Shown piece by piece: positions 54,366 through 64,000 of a stretch of DNA of 64,000 nucleotides. Position 1 is the first letter of the stretch; every line of letters begins with the position of its first letter. A program made the translations under genes and the position numbers. Source of the stretch: Prostheceraeus crozeri (Eukaryota; Platyhelminthes; Polycladida; Euryleptidae). Below the pieces are notes generated by a model. That model made no database searches. It was not told the DNA's origin and worked only from the letters and a program-made list of their open reading frames with translations. The DNA lies in NCBI GenBank assembly GCA_907163375.1, contig CAJQUW010002221.1, forward strand, positions 62,001 to 126,000, read 5' to 3'.

Positions 54366-57300
54366 TTATGCTAAGACGTCTCCTGAATGTGGTAGTGTGA
54401 GTTTAATTCTTTTGGGTGGTGGTATGTTTGTGTCAGGATGTCCATGTGGAAGAGATATGTTGTGTTCTAGCCAGCACCTCTTATCCTCCCATGCTGAAAG
54501 CGCCCGTTTCCTAAAAGTATGAGTTTTGATCTCATGCGACTTAGATTTTAAGATTGTCATATTGACAAACGTTATATTTTTATTTCTATAGGCTCCCTTG
54601 AAATTTTTATGTTTCATGTTAGAGACCAATGATCTTGATATGCCTTTAGCGCGCTTAATGCTATCATCACTATCCTTTAATTTCATAGAATACATTTTAG
54701 GGCGGAGGAGAATCATTTCAGCTATCTCCTTCCCTGCTGTCTCATCCTTAAAACAACCAAGTTTGGCCTTATTTTTGATGGAGTATAGTGGATGATCAGT
54801 AGGATAATTTGATGTATCAAAATATCTTTCTAAAGATTTTCCTACTTCATTAAAATTTAAATCTTTTTGAGTGGTAATACCTAAGAAGAAACTATCTGTG
54901 TCACCACCCAACAAACGAACCTCTTTTACGAGAGGACACGGTTTTAGTATTTTATAGAAGAGTTGATACATTTCAAGCTTAGAGTTATTCTTTTCAGCTT
55001 GGCCAATATAGATGAGTTTGCACAACTCAACTTCAGATTTTATCATTTTAACACCTATAAGGTCCTCATCGATAATGTCTCTATCGATGAATAGAGGTGA
55101 TGAGGTCAATTTGTGATACTTTTGATCATCATTAACTAGTTTGTAGTTTACGCGCTTTCTAACATCCTCCATCGTCTTACCAAATAGACTGTTGTTCTTA
55201 TATTTATAAAAATCTTTTTCAAAATTATTTTGGGCTAGTGCACGTTTCTGGCTGTTGCTATCAATATATGGTTTGAGGAAGGCTTTCTGTCTAAATTTAA
55301 TAATGCGGTGAACTCTTTTTAAAATCATACCCATTTCTAAATAAAATTTTAAGATGCTAAAGTGGACTAGATAGTTTTCCTTATCATACTGGGTGAGTAA
55401 AAGTTTGCGGCAAGGCTTATAGTCGGGTTGACCGCATGATTCTAAATCTTTATGAAATTGTTTCATAAAGTCGGAAAACATATCTTTACTCACTTCACCT
55501 GATTCGGGTGCGAGTGGAAAATCTACGGTTTTATGTTTAATATTATTTGGATAGATTAGATCTATCTCAAAATAATATCCCCAATCACCTTCATCTGGGA
55601 TTGCTAGTATGTTAGAAGGGTTGGAGAAATGCTGAATTTCACTATCATCTAACCAGCTAAACTCAGAGTGAGGGAGTGGTTTGGATAGTGAACTACCATA
55701 TAAATTATTTTGGTCATAATACTTAAGATGAGTCTGATCATTACCTACTGTTTCAGATTTTAACCTATGTTTATTTACAAATGTGAGACCACCGCGAATT
55801 CCTCGCTCAAATAAATTATACATCTCTGGATCTTGTAAGAGATGAATGGTCTCACCAGTCATTTTAAAAGCAGACTTAAATGACATGGCTGGCAGACTGA
55901 CAAAGTGGACGGGATCTAACTTATCTTCTTCTAATGCCACTCGTCGAAACTCCTGAAATACATCAGCCAGCAAAAATACATCTAACTTAAGGTAGGCAAT
56001 CATATATTCACCAAATGTATGGCAGTCAAATTTTATCCATGCATCTTGTGCATGATCATAATCTTCGGTCTTACATTCTGCGCCGGTCAAATCATTTTTA
56101 AATTTATCTATGGGCGGAAGAGAAGTCTCGCCGAGTTTACTAATCGCATCAAAATATGCATATGGAAAGACTCCTTTCCGTGTGATGACTTCATCGGTTA
56201 GATTTGGATATTGTTTCTTAAGATTTTGTGTTAGTGGAAGAGACTTTAGATTTTGCACGAGAGAGGCCAGTGATGCAGTCATAAATTGGTAGGAATCTAA
56301 AAATTTTATATCAAAATAGACCGTCTTATTTTCTTTAGTTTTATCGACAGGCACTTTTGCTGTCATGGCCATAAACTTCTCTCTCGTTTGTGCTATTACA
56401 TCAAGCTTCCACTCTTTCATTTGACCTAAACCTCCTTTTATTATCATATGGCTGTCGTAGCCCTTGAAATTATGGAAAATGACGGGTAATGTACGCCGTT
56501 TCATCCTAAGTGAAAAATTGCATTTTGAACAGAGTGCGTTTCTAAATTTACCAGTGATGTGATCATGATCGCGCACTTTCTTAATCTTATCATCGTCAAA
56601 TGTTTTCCTACATTTGGGGCAAACGTTGCAACTATCAAATTTTGCTTGATCATCTGCTGTCATATGCAATGATCTGCGATAGAGTTCACCATCATACTTT
56701 TGCTGAAATTTTACAGCCTGTTCGAGGAATTGTAGGAATTGGTAAATACAATCCTCACCTTGCCAGACGCGCATTTTATTTTGCCTACTCCTAAAGTGAT
56801 CATGCCATACTTCATAGCAGGAAATGGCTGCTGGTCGATGGATGTTATCATCGATATAACATTCGATGTCAGCATAGATGACACGAAGAGGACTTAGTTC
56901 ATCACCATTCTCTCTATATGAAAACTCCTTATCTTTGGGCATGCGCTCCATTTGTAGTTTACCTCGCTTACACCATTCGTAATGAGTTTCAAATTTAGTT
57001 TTCCTCCTAAAGTGGCGAATACATCTGTCGCAGTAATATAACTCTCTACTAGAGTTTTCTAAGTGGTGGTATAAGCGAGAGATTTTGGGAATACCGCAGT
57101 AGTGCCATTCCTCACTATCATCCTGTTTTACTAATAACAGGTTTACTGTACGTTCATAACAACTCGAACGCGAGTTGTAGCGCACACCCTTCAATCCCTT
57201 TTCCCAAACATGGAGAACTATTTTGATGTTGTTCAATTTTTCAAATTTTTCTATTTCTTTAATTTTCATATCGTCACTATTACAGTCATCGAAGTTTAAT

Positions 57301-58196
57301 TCATTCTCCCACTGTTGATACTTACTCTTGCGGTATCGGCTATTCTGCACATCATTATAGTGGAGAATGGAGAGGACGGCATACTTAAAACATTGCGATT
57401 CGCAATCTACAGAAATGACTGCTGCTTTATTTCTTAAATTTTTCGGAAGTTTAAAGGAGCCTCGACCACTATGATTTCCTAATAAACTGATTTTAATCAT
57501 GGCGGTCTCAATACCATCAAAAACGAGTCCACTATCACGCTCGTTAAATTTATCTATATTTAATTTTAACCCTTGGATATGAAAATTTATCCAAGACTCA
57601 CAGTCTACAACTTCGGTTGCAGGAGAGGAGGGTATGTGAAACTCCAACCTCTCTATTATTTGTCCAGTATGGTGGTCGATTTTTACATATTTTATTTTAA
57701 GATAGATGAGCGCCTTCATTCTAAAATTGTCTAAATTGTTGAAGAGCGCTTCTATCAATGATGAATTTTGATGAAACCATTCCTCAAAGTTAGCAATGGT
57801 TTCTGAGGAGTCCATCTGGTAGTTCCTCACTAAATTATTTATGGACACTTCAGTGAGTCGGATAGAGGAGGTACCGTTGGTGTAGGTATCGTTCGTGTGT
57901 GTATGTTGAAGTCTGTGCGAAGATAGTTCAAAACGTGTCTCGAAAGACTGAATGCATAAATCGCAAGAAAAGGAGACATCGTTAACAGAATCATCCCTAC
58001 CTTCGGAGATTGATGCCGGCTTAGGTCTACAAACACCTCGCTTGATGTGTCGGATGAGATCACGCTTCCTCGTGAAGATGTGTCCACAGTCAGCACATTG
58101 CCGATCGTCGCATTCCCGCGACAATGTTGATATGGACTCGCACGAGATGGAACTGGTATCACCTGAAAGAGAAATCATTCTTTCATCTCTGTTCAA
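54366..58196 (-). CDS. Polinton protein-primed DNA polymerase B, whole-looking, 1276 aa
   Basis: N-terminal C2H2 finger (CADCGHIFTRKRDLIRH, about residues 34-56) and a second (CDLCIQSFETRFELSSH). An HNH/endonuclease VII-like motif CPKCRKTF..VRDHDHITGKFR lies near 525-555. Exonuclease: YADIECY (about 440), FHNFKGYDSH (about 578), YLKLDVFLLADVF (about 739). Polymerase: YYDQNNLYG (motif A, about 827), KNNSLFGKTMED (motif B, about 1002), GGDTDSFF (motif C, about 1097). The C-terminus reads TFRKRALSAWEDKRCW, usual for Polintons. Open from end to end. It replicates the element's linear DNA from a protein primer by family knowledge. Divergent from the SQPR gene. Confidence 0.95.
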   Translation of the reverse strand: MNRDERMISLSGDTSSISCESISTLSRECDDRQCADCGHIFTRKRDLIRHIKRGVCRPKPASISEGRDDSVNDVSFSCDLCIQSFETRFELSSHRLQHTHTNDTYTNGTSSIRLTEVSINNLVRNYQMDSSETIANFEEWFHQNSSLIEALFNNLDNFRMKALIYLKIKYVKIDHHTGQIIERLEFHIPSSPATEVVDCESWINFHIQGLKLNIDKFNERDSGLVFDGIETAMIKISLLGNHSGRGSFKLPKNLRNKAAVISVDCESQCFKYAVLSILHYNDVQNSRYRKSKYQQWENELNFDDCNSDDMKIKEIEKFEKLNNIKIVLHVWEKGLKGVRYNSRSSCYERTVNLLLVKQDDSEEWHYCGIPKISRLYHHLENSSRELYYCDRCIRHFRRKTKFETHYEWCKRGKLQMERMPKDKEFSYRENGDELSPLRVIYADIECYIDDNIHRPAAISCYEVWHDHFRSRQNKMRVWQGEDCIYQFLQFLEQAVKFQQKYDGELYRRSLHMTADDQAKFDSCNVCPKCRKTFDDDKIKKVRDHDHITGKFRNALCSKCNFSLRMKRRTLPVIFHNFKGYDSHMIIKGGLGQMKEWKLDVIAQTREKFMAMTAKVPVDKTKENKTVYFDIKFLDSYQFMTASLASLVQNLKSLPLTQNLKKQYPNLTDEVITRKGVFPYAYFDAISKLGETSLPPIDKFKNDLTGAECKTEDYDHAQDAWIKFDCHTFGEYMIAYLKLDVFLLADVFQEFRRVALEEDKLDPVHFVSLPAMSFKSAFKMTGETIHLLQDPEMYNLFERGIRGGLTFVNKHRLKSETVGNDQTHLKYYDQNNLYGSSLSKPLPHSEFSWLDDSEIQHFSNPSNILAIPDEGDWGYYFEIDLIYPNNIKHKTVDFPLAPESGEVSKDMFSDFMKQFHKDLESCGQPDYKPCRKLLLTQYDKENYLVHFSILKFYLEMGMILKRVHRIIKFRQKAFLKPYIDSNSQKRALAQNNFEKDFYKYKNNSLFGKTMEDVRKRVNYKLVNDDQKYHKLTSSPLFIDRDIIDEDLIGVKMIKSEVELCKLIYIGQAEKNNSKLEMYQLFYKILKPCPLVKEVRLLGGDTDSFFLGITTQKDLNFNEVGKSLERYFDTSNYPTDHPLYSIKNKAKLGCFKDETAGKEIAEMILLRPKMYSMKLKDSDDSIKRAKGISRSLVSNMKHKNFKGAYRNKNITFVNMTILKSKSHEIKTHTFRKRALSAWEDKRCWLEHNISLPHGHPDTNIPPPKRIKLTLPHSGDVLA

Positions 58197-58535
58197 GTCT
58201 CAGTGTATTGTTACAACCTACCTTGACTCAACAACTCTAAACTTTCCTCGAGAAGGGAGGGTGTTGGTGATGAAGTTGATGCCTGAAATTGAGGAAGCTT
58301 GATACTTCAACAAGATAGAGACTTCACTCAAATTTGGAATTCACTTGTGCGCCTCAAATATAGAATTCGCCAGAGAACACTTCACTTATACGTCTCAAAG
58401 ACAGAGTGAAATGACACGAATGTCACTTTGCATATATACTTTCATATTCATCATTCATTGGCTGTTCATTCTGATTGGTCGCTTGTTGATACTTAAGAAT
58501 TAGAAAACATTTCAAAGTCATTATTCACAGTCAAC
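58197..58535. promoter_or_regulatory. Divergent promoter region between polymerase and SQPR gene
   Basis: Contains GCATATATAC (about 58428-58437), about 100 bp before the plus-strand ATG, and two inverted CCAAT boxes (attgg at about 58457 and 58475). The layout parallels 846-1000 in Polinton A. Confidence 0.4.
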
Positions 58536-58985
58536 ATGACAAGCCCTCCGACAACACCAAACACAAAATTCTCTTCTCCATGCTCAACACCAAAGGCGCT
58601 CGTTACACCAAACGCTCCAACGAAGGGGAAGGTAGAGAAGGTGTACCGACTGGACAATATCAGGAAGTTATCATTACCAGCGGACGAGGAAGAGGAGAGT
58701 GTATGTGAGAAGGAGTGTCCCGACTTAACAGGCGTGAGGTGGAAGTATCTCCAGTACGATACTGACGATGTGATGGAGATCACCAGCACGAAATTCCTCC
58801 ACCAATTATGGGAGTGGTACACCCCTAACTCCCAGCCACGAACTATGGCAGAGTGGGAGTATATTGATAAAGTGAGGCTCGCAGTGGAAGAACGATTAAA
58901 GCAACTGAACTGTTTTTGTTATCTATGTGAAGCCAGACTCTGGGACGATATTGACGATGAAGACCTTTTGAAATACATGCCATAA
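58536..58985 (+). CDS. Small acidic Polinton accessory protein (SQPR-motif), copy B
   Basis: 149 residues. Pro/Thr-rich N-terminus (TSPPTTPNTKF), acidic middle (ADEEEESVCEKECPD), then LWEWYTPNSQPRTMAEWEYIDKVR, matching Polinton A's 510-845, and an acidic C-terminus (DDIDDEDLLKYM) with a CYLC pair. AATAAA follows the stop. Function unknown. Confidence 0.65.
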   Translation: MTSPPTTPNTKFSSPCSTPKALVTPNAPTKGKVEKVYRLDNIRKLSLPADEEEESVCEKECPDLTGVRWKYLQYDTDDVMEITSTKFLHQLWEWYTPNSQPRTMAEWEYIDKVRLAVEERLKQLNCFCYLCEARLWDDIDDEDLLKYMP

Positions 58986-59351
58986 TAAATTTTTATTTCA
59001 TATTATCTTTGCTTTCATACTGACTTACTTGAATGGGGCTTCAGTGGATGATTTAACCATGTATACTTTTTCATTTGGAAATAGTAGCACACTTAGTTTA
59101 ACTTGCAATTCTTATAACATTTCATATGGATGATAATGGTAGATGAAATAGTGTTAGATAAAATTAAGATAGCTTACACTTCTGATACAGGGATAGCAAT
59201 CGACTGCGATCCATGTGTAAAGAGCTTGTTAGACTACGGAAGAGAGAAGTGTGTTATGTTGCGTGTGGCGCGTGAGTGTCCTCCCATTTCATTCCATTCA
59301 TCAATTCGTCTCATTGATAGAGACAGGTAGAACTCATGGTTCTCATAACGT
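58986..59351. other. Spacer; start of the region shared with Polinton A at about 59210
   Basis: No gene recognised. From about 59210 the sequence aligns with 15380 onward in Polinton A ('cctcccatttcattccattcat'). Confidence 0.45.
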
Positions 59352-59610
59352 ATGCAATGGAAAGTTTTAGGCAACCTTCGACAGTTGGCTAAATGTCGCC
59401 CTGGCGCGAATGCATACTACGTTGAGACAGAGGCAATCACTTGCAAACATGACGCAGAGAGGTTTAACAAGATTGACCATTGCCGAATGTCCCTTGCGGT
59501 ATACATAGCTACGGGTTTCACCGCCGCCCTTTACAGGAACGCCCGTCGAAAGGAAGTATTACACCGAACTTCATTTGCAACGTTCAAGTTGACTGATAGC
59601 AGATTCAACT
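59352..59610 (+). pseudogene. Reading frame shared by the two Polintons' subterminal regions, possible host-derived fragment
   Basis: Reads CRPGANAYYVETEAITCKHD, FNKIDHCRMSLAVYIATGF. The same stretch in Polinton A (about 15560-15760) is disrupted. The Cys spacing and YYVE are suggestive of a secreted animal protein fragment. Weak. Confidence 0.25.
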
Positions 59611-59734
59611 TAATGATAGTATTCGCCAGTCCGAAGACTGCCCAGGGCAAACCGCGAGGAGGTTCTATCATGTCTTGCCCCATGGTGGCCCTTAAGAGAG
59701 CCAATGGTTCGTTCTCGGGGTGTGTGGTAGGGAC

Positions 59735-60889
59735 TCAGGCTTGCTGTTTCGACTGCGGCTCCGGCAACGGGGCGGGTGGTCGCTTCTCTTGGATGTCTGT
59801 AAAGAAAGAAGTAGTGAGTTATCATCTTACATTTTAATTTAGTCATTTTTACTTACAGATCTTCTCGGACGCTTCCTCATAAAGGAAATTCGAGATCGGA
59901 TCACGATGATCGAAGGTGAAGTGTAGACACTCCACCCCTTTCTTCACCCGAGAGTAGCATTTCTCCCCTCTTCCACGCTCGTACAAGAGAGGAGTTTCTG
60001 CTACTCTCCCCTTTCTAATAGGGATGTGCAGACGACTGGAACGCAACCTTCGATCGCGATCCACCAGCTGCGCCGAACGGTGCAGCTCGTGGTTCGTCTC
60101 GACCACCTTAGCCATCTGCACACGGAGTCTCTCCACTTCCTCCTTCAACCTTCGTATCTCCTTCTCCCTACTTTCCCTCTCTGCTAGTAAAGCCTCTTCT
60201 CTGGCTTTCCCCTCGAGAGTCTTGAGCCTCTCCTGCTCCAACTCGCCATCCCGCTCGCTTAATCTCTCCTTCACCTTCTTCATCTCTCCGGCCACGTTCT
60301 TTAGGTCCTCATACTTTGCCTTGTATGAGAAGGCCTCCTCCTTCAACTTCTCCGCCTCTTTCTTTAGTCTATCCCGTTCGGCGATCACCGGCGGGCGCTT
60401 GACAAAATTGCGACATTGTGTTGCAATTCCACTCGCAGTTACGGCTGTAGGGGTCTCGCGATCGAGGTCGACGTCCTCGATAAGTTGCGACTGTAGCTCT
60501 CCCTCCTCCTCCTCACTATCGCTGCTGGTCAGCGAGCTCTCGCTACTAAGTGACGATACAGCGGCAATCGCTTCAATGGCGGATTGTAGCTCAGTGGCCT
60601 CAGTGGTGAAAAGTGAACTCCGTTCTTGCTCGTTGGCAGATTGTAGCTCCAAAGAACGGAGCTCAGTGGCGAAGAGTGAACTCCGTTCTTTTTCGCCTAC
60701 TTCGCCTGTTTGACACTCGCTGTGTTGTGAGTGCCAATCCTCCAGCCGCTCACTTAAGCGACTGACTTTGTGGGCTCCGCAATAGTAGCGAGCGACCCCT
60801 ATCTGTTTCTTGTTAGTACAAGCGTGCTTCTTGAAGGCGTCAGCTCGGAACACCTTCCGGCATTGACACAGTTTGAAACTGGTCTTCAT
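59735..60889 (-). CDS. Spliced coiled-coil protein, 364 aa, two exons
   Basis: Exon 1 is 60889-59857, exon 2 is 59796-59735, with a 60-bp intron 59856-59797 (donor GTAAGT, acceptor CTTTCTTTACAG). N-terminus has a Cys/His cluster (CQCRKVF..HACTNKK, YYCGAH), then two imperfect repeats (ERSSLFATE..ELQSA), an acidic Ser stretch (SSDSEEEEGELQ), and a long coiled coil at about residues 170-275 (EAEKLKEEAFSYKAKYEDL). Exon 2 adds a Pro-rich tail (EKRPPAPLPEPQ). Its 1.6-kb block is absent from the matching part of Polinton A. Family unknown; could be an accessory gene or captured host gene. Confidence 0.65.
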
Positions 60890-61396
60890 ATTATTGTATT
60901 TCGGAATTTCTGAAGCGAAAAACGGAAAACAATGATTTTTACACTTAGTGAGGAATGATAGATTTGAGTGTAGTGAGTGGCACTCGATCCCGTCGACAGC
61001 CCGAAGGCCTTGTACTGATCACTAGGGAAGTGAGAGATCTTCCCCGATACCCGCTATTTACAGCTGAAGACATCATTGTCACTGCCCCGAAGTGGTAACA
61101 GCAACGCCGAGTCAAAGGTAGTGAACAGTAGCTGGGATCTAACCTCTCAAAGCTGCCTTAGACTTAGTTAAATTTGAAATCTGACAGCAGATTTGAACTT
61201 AGCATACTTGAAAACCTTGAGGAAACATCCCAAGTTATTGCTTTGATCAGCTTGATAGCAAGCCGTAGAGTGCTTGATTCACCAGCGTTTTGCAATGGAG
61301 ATGTTTAGAGGCCACCCATGACAAGATAGCTAAGACTCAACCGATTGGCGTTCAAAGTGCTACGTTGAGAGCTGTGTCAAATGCCCAACATGAGAC
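60890..61396. other. Subterminal non-coding region
   Basis: No gene recognised. From about 61230 it aligns with 15820 onward of Polinton A. Confidence 0.45.
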
Positions 61397-61666
61397 ATGA
61401 GTTGTCCCAGCGGTTACGGTCTAAAATATGACACATTCCCTTGCCACACTTATCACTACGGCATCGTCCGCCGTCCCGAAGGAACACCCTGTCAGTGGAA
61501 TATTACAGCAAAACTCTCCGTGTCTTGCTCGCTTTCAGTGAAAAGCCGCTTATACCATGAGAAAACTGGCTCAGACATCATTAAAAATGCTTTCATTGAC
61601 TTCAGCAGGGTCGAAAACCCCAGAAAACCTCCAAAAATAGTGAATTTAAAATTTTCAACTTTTTAG
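61397..61666 (+). CDS. Cys-rich, ephrin-receptor-like reading frame, copy in Polinton B
   Basis: 89 codons: SCPSGYGLKYDTFPCHTYHYG, RRPEGTPCQW, then SVSCSLSVKSR. Same frame as 15973-16155 in Polinton A. Cys and Gly spacing recall GCC2/GCC3 repeats. Possibly a captured host exon; coding status unproven. Confidence 0.3.
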   Translation: MSCPSGYGLKYDTFPCHTYHYGIVRRPEGTPCQWNITAKLSVSCSLSVKSRLYHEKTGSDIIKNAFIDFSRVENPRKPPKIVNLKFSTF

Positions 61667-62090
61667 CACTACTTATGAAATTTTATAAGTAGTTTATCAC
61701 TTAGGGCAGGTCAATAGCGACCGAACCTTTTTTGAATCAAGTCAAACGGACTTGTAGAAGCAAAGTTACAAGCCTTTAAAGTTTTGGAGTCTTTTATGGC
61801 CTGGAGACGAAGGCCATCTCCTGGCAAACCTCTAAGTCTGACGGCTTAGCTGATATCAGCAATGAAATTTTCTAAGTCGGTTTCTTACAGAAACTCGGGA
61901 TTTGGAATGTCCGATGCTATCATCGGAGCTCAGAGAGACGACTTACCGTTGGCAATCTCTCGTCTGAATGACAAGTCTCTGTCGGTTCCCAGCTTATATA
62001 GTGTGTGGCGATCAGCTGATGACGTAATACCCATCATCCAAACACTAAAAAACCCGTCTATCTCCGGTTCTAGTGCTCCGATTGAGCTGG
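61667..62090. repeat. Subterminal region shared with Polinton A (16255-16680)
   Basis: Words such as 'gttacaagcctttaaagttttgg', 'ttttatggcctggagacgaag' and 'gcgatcagctgatgacgtaat' (each also in A) show close similarity. No gene seen. Confidence 0.7.
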
Positions 62091-63725
62091 AAATACACCA
62101 TTTCCATGTAGAATTTGACGCTGAATCCGAATCTGGCCTCCGTTTTCCCATCCGATGCTTCGTTTTGGCTCTACAGTAGGCAGCCATCGCAAAAATTCTA
62201 ACTCGTTTTTTCGAAAAATGTTGACAATTTTTCTCTCCGATTGACTTGAAACTCTCCGATTGACTTGAAACTCACCATACAGATAGAGAATTTCACGCTG
62301 ATTCCAAATCTGAAATCCGTTTTCCCATCCAATGCTTCGTTTTGAAGCTAGAGCCCAAAACGTCCCAAATTCTAACTCTGTCGTTTTTCGCCAATGTCCC
62401 AAAATCTTAAATGGCGTCTCAGATCTAAACGAAGACAGATAGGAACAAGCCGATTCTTTCAGTGAATTTGTCTCACTCTTAGCTTTCAAACGAGCTATGG
62501 CACGACAAAATCCGTTCACTGGAAGCCAAAATCGAAGCAAGCTGTCCAGAGGGGGGGGGAGTCAGCGAAATTTTTGTCTCCGATTGACATGAATCTCACC
62601 ATACAGATAGAGAATTTCACGCTGATTCCAAATCTGAAATCCGTTTTCCAATCCGATGCTTCATTTTGAAGCTAGAGCCCAAAACGTCCCAAATTCTAAC
62701 TCTGTCGTTTTTCGCCAATGTCCCAAAATCTTAAATGGCGTCTCACATCTAAACGAAGACAGATAGGAACAAGCCGATTCTTTCACTGAATTTGTCTCAC
62801 TCTTAGCTTTCAAACGAGCTATGGCACGACTAAATCCGTCCACTGGAAGCCAAAATCGAAGCGAGCTGTCCAGAGGGGGGGGACGTCAGCGAAACTTTTT
62901 CTCGCCGATTGACTTGAAACTCACCATACCGATGCAGAATTTCACGCTGAATCCGAATCTGGCCTCCGTTTTCCCATCCGATGCTTCGTTTTGAAGCTAG
63001 AGCCCAAAACGTCCCAAATTCTAACTCTGTCGTTTTTCGCCAATGTCCCAAAATCTTAAATGGCGTCTCACATCTAAACGAAGACAGATAGGAACAAGCC
63101 GATTCTTTCACTGAATTTGTCTCACTCTTAGCTTTCAAACGAGCTATGGCACGACTAAATCCGTCCACTGGAAGCCAAAATCGAAGCAAGCTGTCCAGAG
63201 GGGGGGGGAGTCAGCGTAATTTTTCTCTCCGATTGACTTGAAACTCACCATACCGATGCAGAATTTCACGCTGAATCCGAATCTGGCCTCCGTTTTCCCA
63301 TCCGATGGTTCGTTTGGGCGCCACACACCAAAACGTCCCAAATTCTAACTTCGAAAAATGTTGAAAATTTTTTGTCGCCGATTGACTTCAAATTCACCAT
63401 ACCGATGCGGAGTTTTACGCTGATCACGAATCTAAAGTCCGTTTCACCATTCCACCACGCCAACCTAGACGGTCGCCCACGTCAACCTAGACGGTCGCCC
63501 ACGTCAACCTAGGCGGTCGGCCACGTCAACCCATACGAGACCAACACATCCGAGTCTCACACTCTGTCGTTTTCGAGGGGGGGAGGGGGAGGGGGAGGGG
63601 GGGAGTCAGCGAACATGTTGTGAACGTGAACCAACCTGGCCGGCACACCACGACAGACCACAACCTCTGTCGTTCCAGAGGGGGAGGGGGCGCGCCGGTC
63701 GAGTGTTTGTCACTTGCTTACTACT
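62090..63725 (-). repeat. Polinton B right terminal inverted repeat
   Basis: Inverse of the left repeat: units with G-tracts at about 62552, 62873 and 63198, the 'ggtcg.ccacgtcaacct' triplet at 63450-63525, G-rich blocks at 63578-63602 and 63678-63690, and the terminus ...CACTTGCTTACTACT at 63725. It has one unit fewer than the left side and small differences, so the two arms have drifted. Confidence 0.9.
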
Positions 63726-63731
63726 GATATC
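63726..63731 (+). other. Target-site duplication of Polinton B, right copy (GATATC)
   Basis: Equals the unoccupied site at 33481-33486 of the other MITE copy. Confidence 0.85.
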
Positions 63732-64000
63732 GTTTGAATGAATGGATGTTAATCAACTTGGGTCATAAAGTAGAGCTAATTAATCGTCCTGTTAATGCTG
63801 CTAGACAAGCAGCAACGACGACATTCTCCTAGAGCATAAAATTCACAATTCTAATAAAATTTTAATTAGTTAAATATCACTCCATCAAAAAAATGTTCAC
63901 GTCTGGTATTACCGAAAAAAGTTATTTGACAGTAGTATGTAATACACATATTTTTTTGCTATGGAGACTTAAAGTTGCACATACGAAATGCATGCTAGAG
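63726..64000. mobile_element. MITE copy 2, right part, cut by window end
   Basis: Matches the inverse of 33486 down to about 33230 ('aacttgggtcataaagtagag', 'accgaaaaaagttattt', 'agtagtatgtaatacacat'). Its outer end would lie roughly 280 bp beyond the window. Confidence 0.85.

Larger units (their letters stand above)
41450..63725 (+). mobile_element. Polinton (Maverick) B, about 22.3 kb, both ends present
   Basis: The ends read AGTAGTAAGCAAGTGAC and its inverse, starting with AG and ending with CT as Polintons do, with terminal repeats of about 1.6-1.8 kb and a 6-bp target duplication. Gene order left to right: unknown spliced gene, RING membrane protein, core-like protein, ATPase, MIVIPQ protein, Cys-rich protein, integrase, core-like protein, capsid, protease, then minus-strand TBP-like and two PC4-like genes, two EWEV genes, minus-strand DNA polymerase, SQPR gene and a minus-strand coiled-coil gene. 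It is complete end to end but has about ten breaks. Younger than A. Confidence 0.93.

Noticed and set aside
60024-60713. Plus-strand 229-codon frame
   Set aside because: Ser/Leu-rich complement of the minus-strand coiled-coil gene; a shadow frame.

Overview
This is eukaryotic, animal-type DNA: AT-rich, intron-bearing, and dominated by transposable elements. Nothing in it names the species. The mix of two Polintons, RAG1-like transposons of the N-RAG-TP type (described from the sea slug Aplysia), Tc1/mariner, piggyBac and Penelope-like pieces, plus one rhodopsin-class receptor gene, fits a marine invertebrate, possibly a lophotrochozoan. This is inference only.

Left block (1-25829) is an old Polinton, 'A', with its genes on the minus strand. 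Its left end is outside the window; its right end is at 25829. It holds genes for an IAP-like UBA-RING protein, a small membrane glycoprotein, a packaging ATPase, an integrase with chromodomain, a major capsid protein and an adenain-like protease. It is broken and has received other elements. An interior block (about 3482-8576) contains a RAG1-like transposase gene (4198-6261) and a Tc1-like transposase with an intron (6426-7813). A second RAG1-like transposon (17515-25135) sits in the right terminal repeat and was itself hit by a piggyBac element (17844-20571) and a mariner (22230-23967).

Middle block (25830-41449) is repeat-rich host DNA. It holds an inverted-repeat element, minisatellites, a 1.8-kb TTAA-flanked piggyBac-like element carrying a Penelope-like 3' piece, a 1-kb MITE, a locally duplicated segment, a single-exon GPCR with one frameshift, and a deleted mariner-like element.

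Right block (41450-63725) is a second Polinton, 'B', of about 22.3 kb. It has long inverted terminal repeats built of about 325-bp units and a 6-bp target duplication (AATATC/GATATC). It landed inside a copy of the 1-kb MITE; the other MITE copy (32954-33961) still shows the empty site GATATC at 33481-33486. B keeps a whole-looking 1276-residue protein-primed DNA polymerase and several other open genes, with about ten breaks elsewhere. Its most striking part is a minus-strand cluster between protease and polymerase: a TBP-like protein next to two PC4-like proteins, which looks like a private transcription module.

The strongest leads are (1) a transposase family matching RAG1 in both its N-terminal zinc region and its DDE/zinc core, by motif and by exact spacing, and (2) the TBP/PC4 cluster in Polinton B. 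All homology calls come from reading the sequence and memory of the families; no searches were run.
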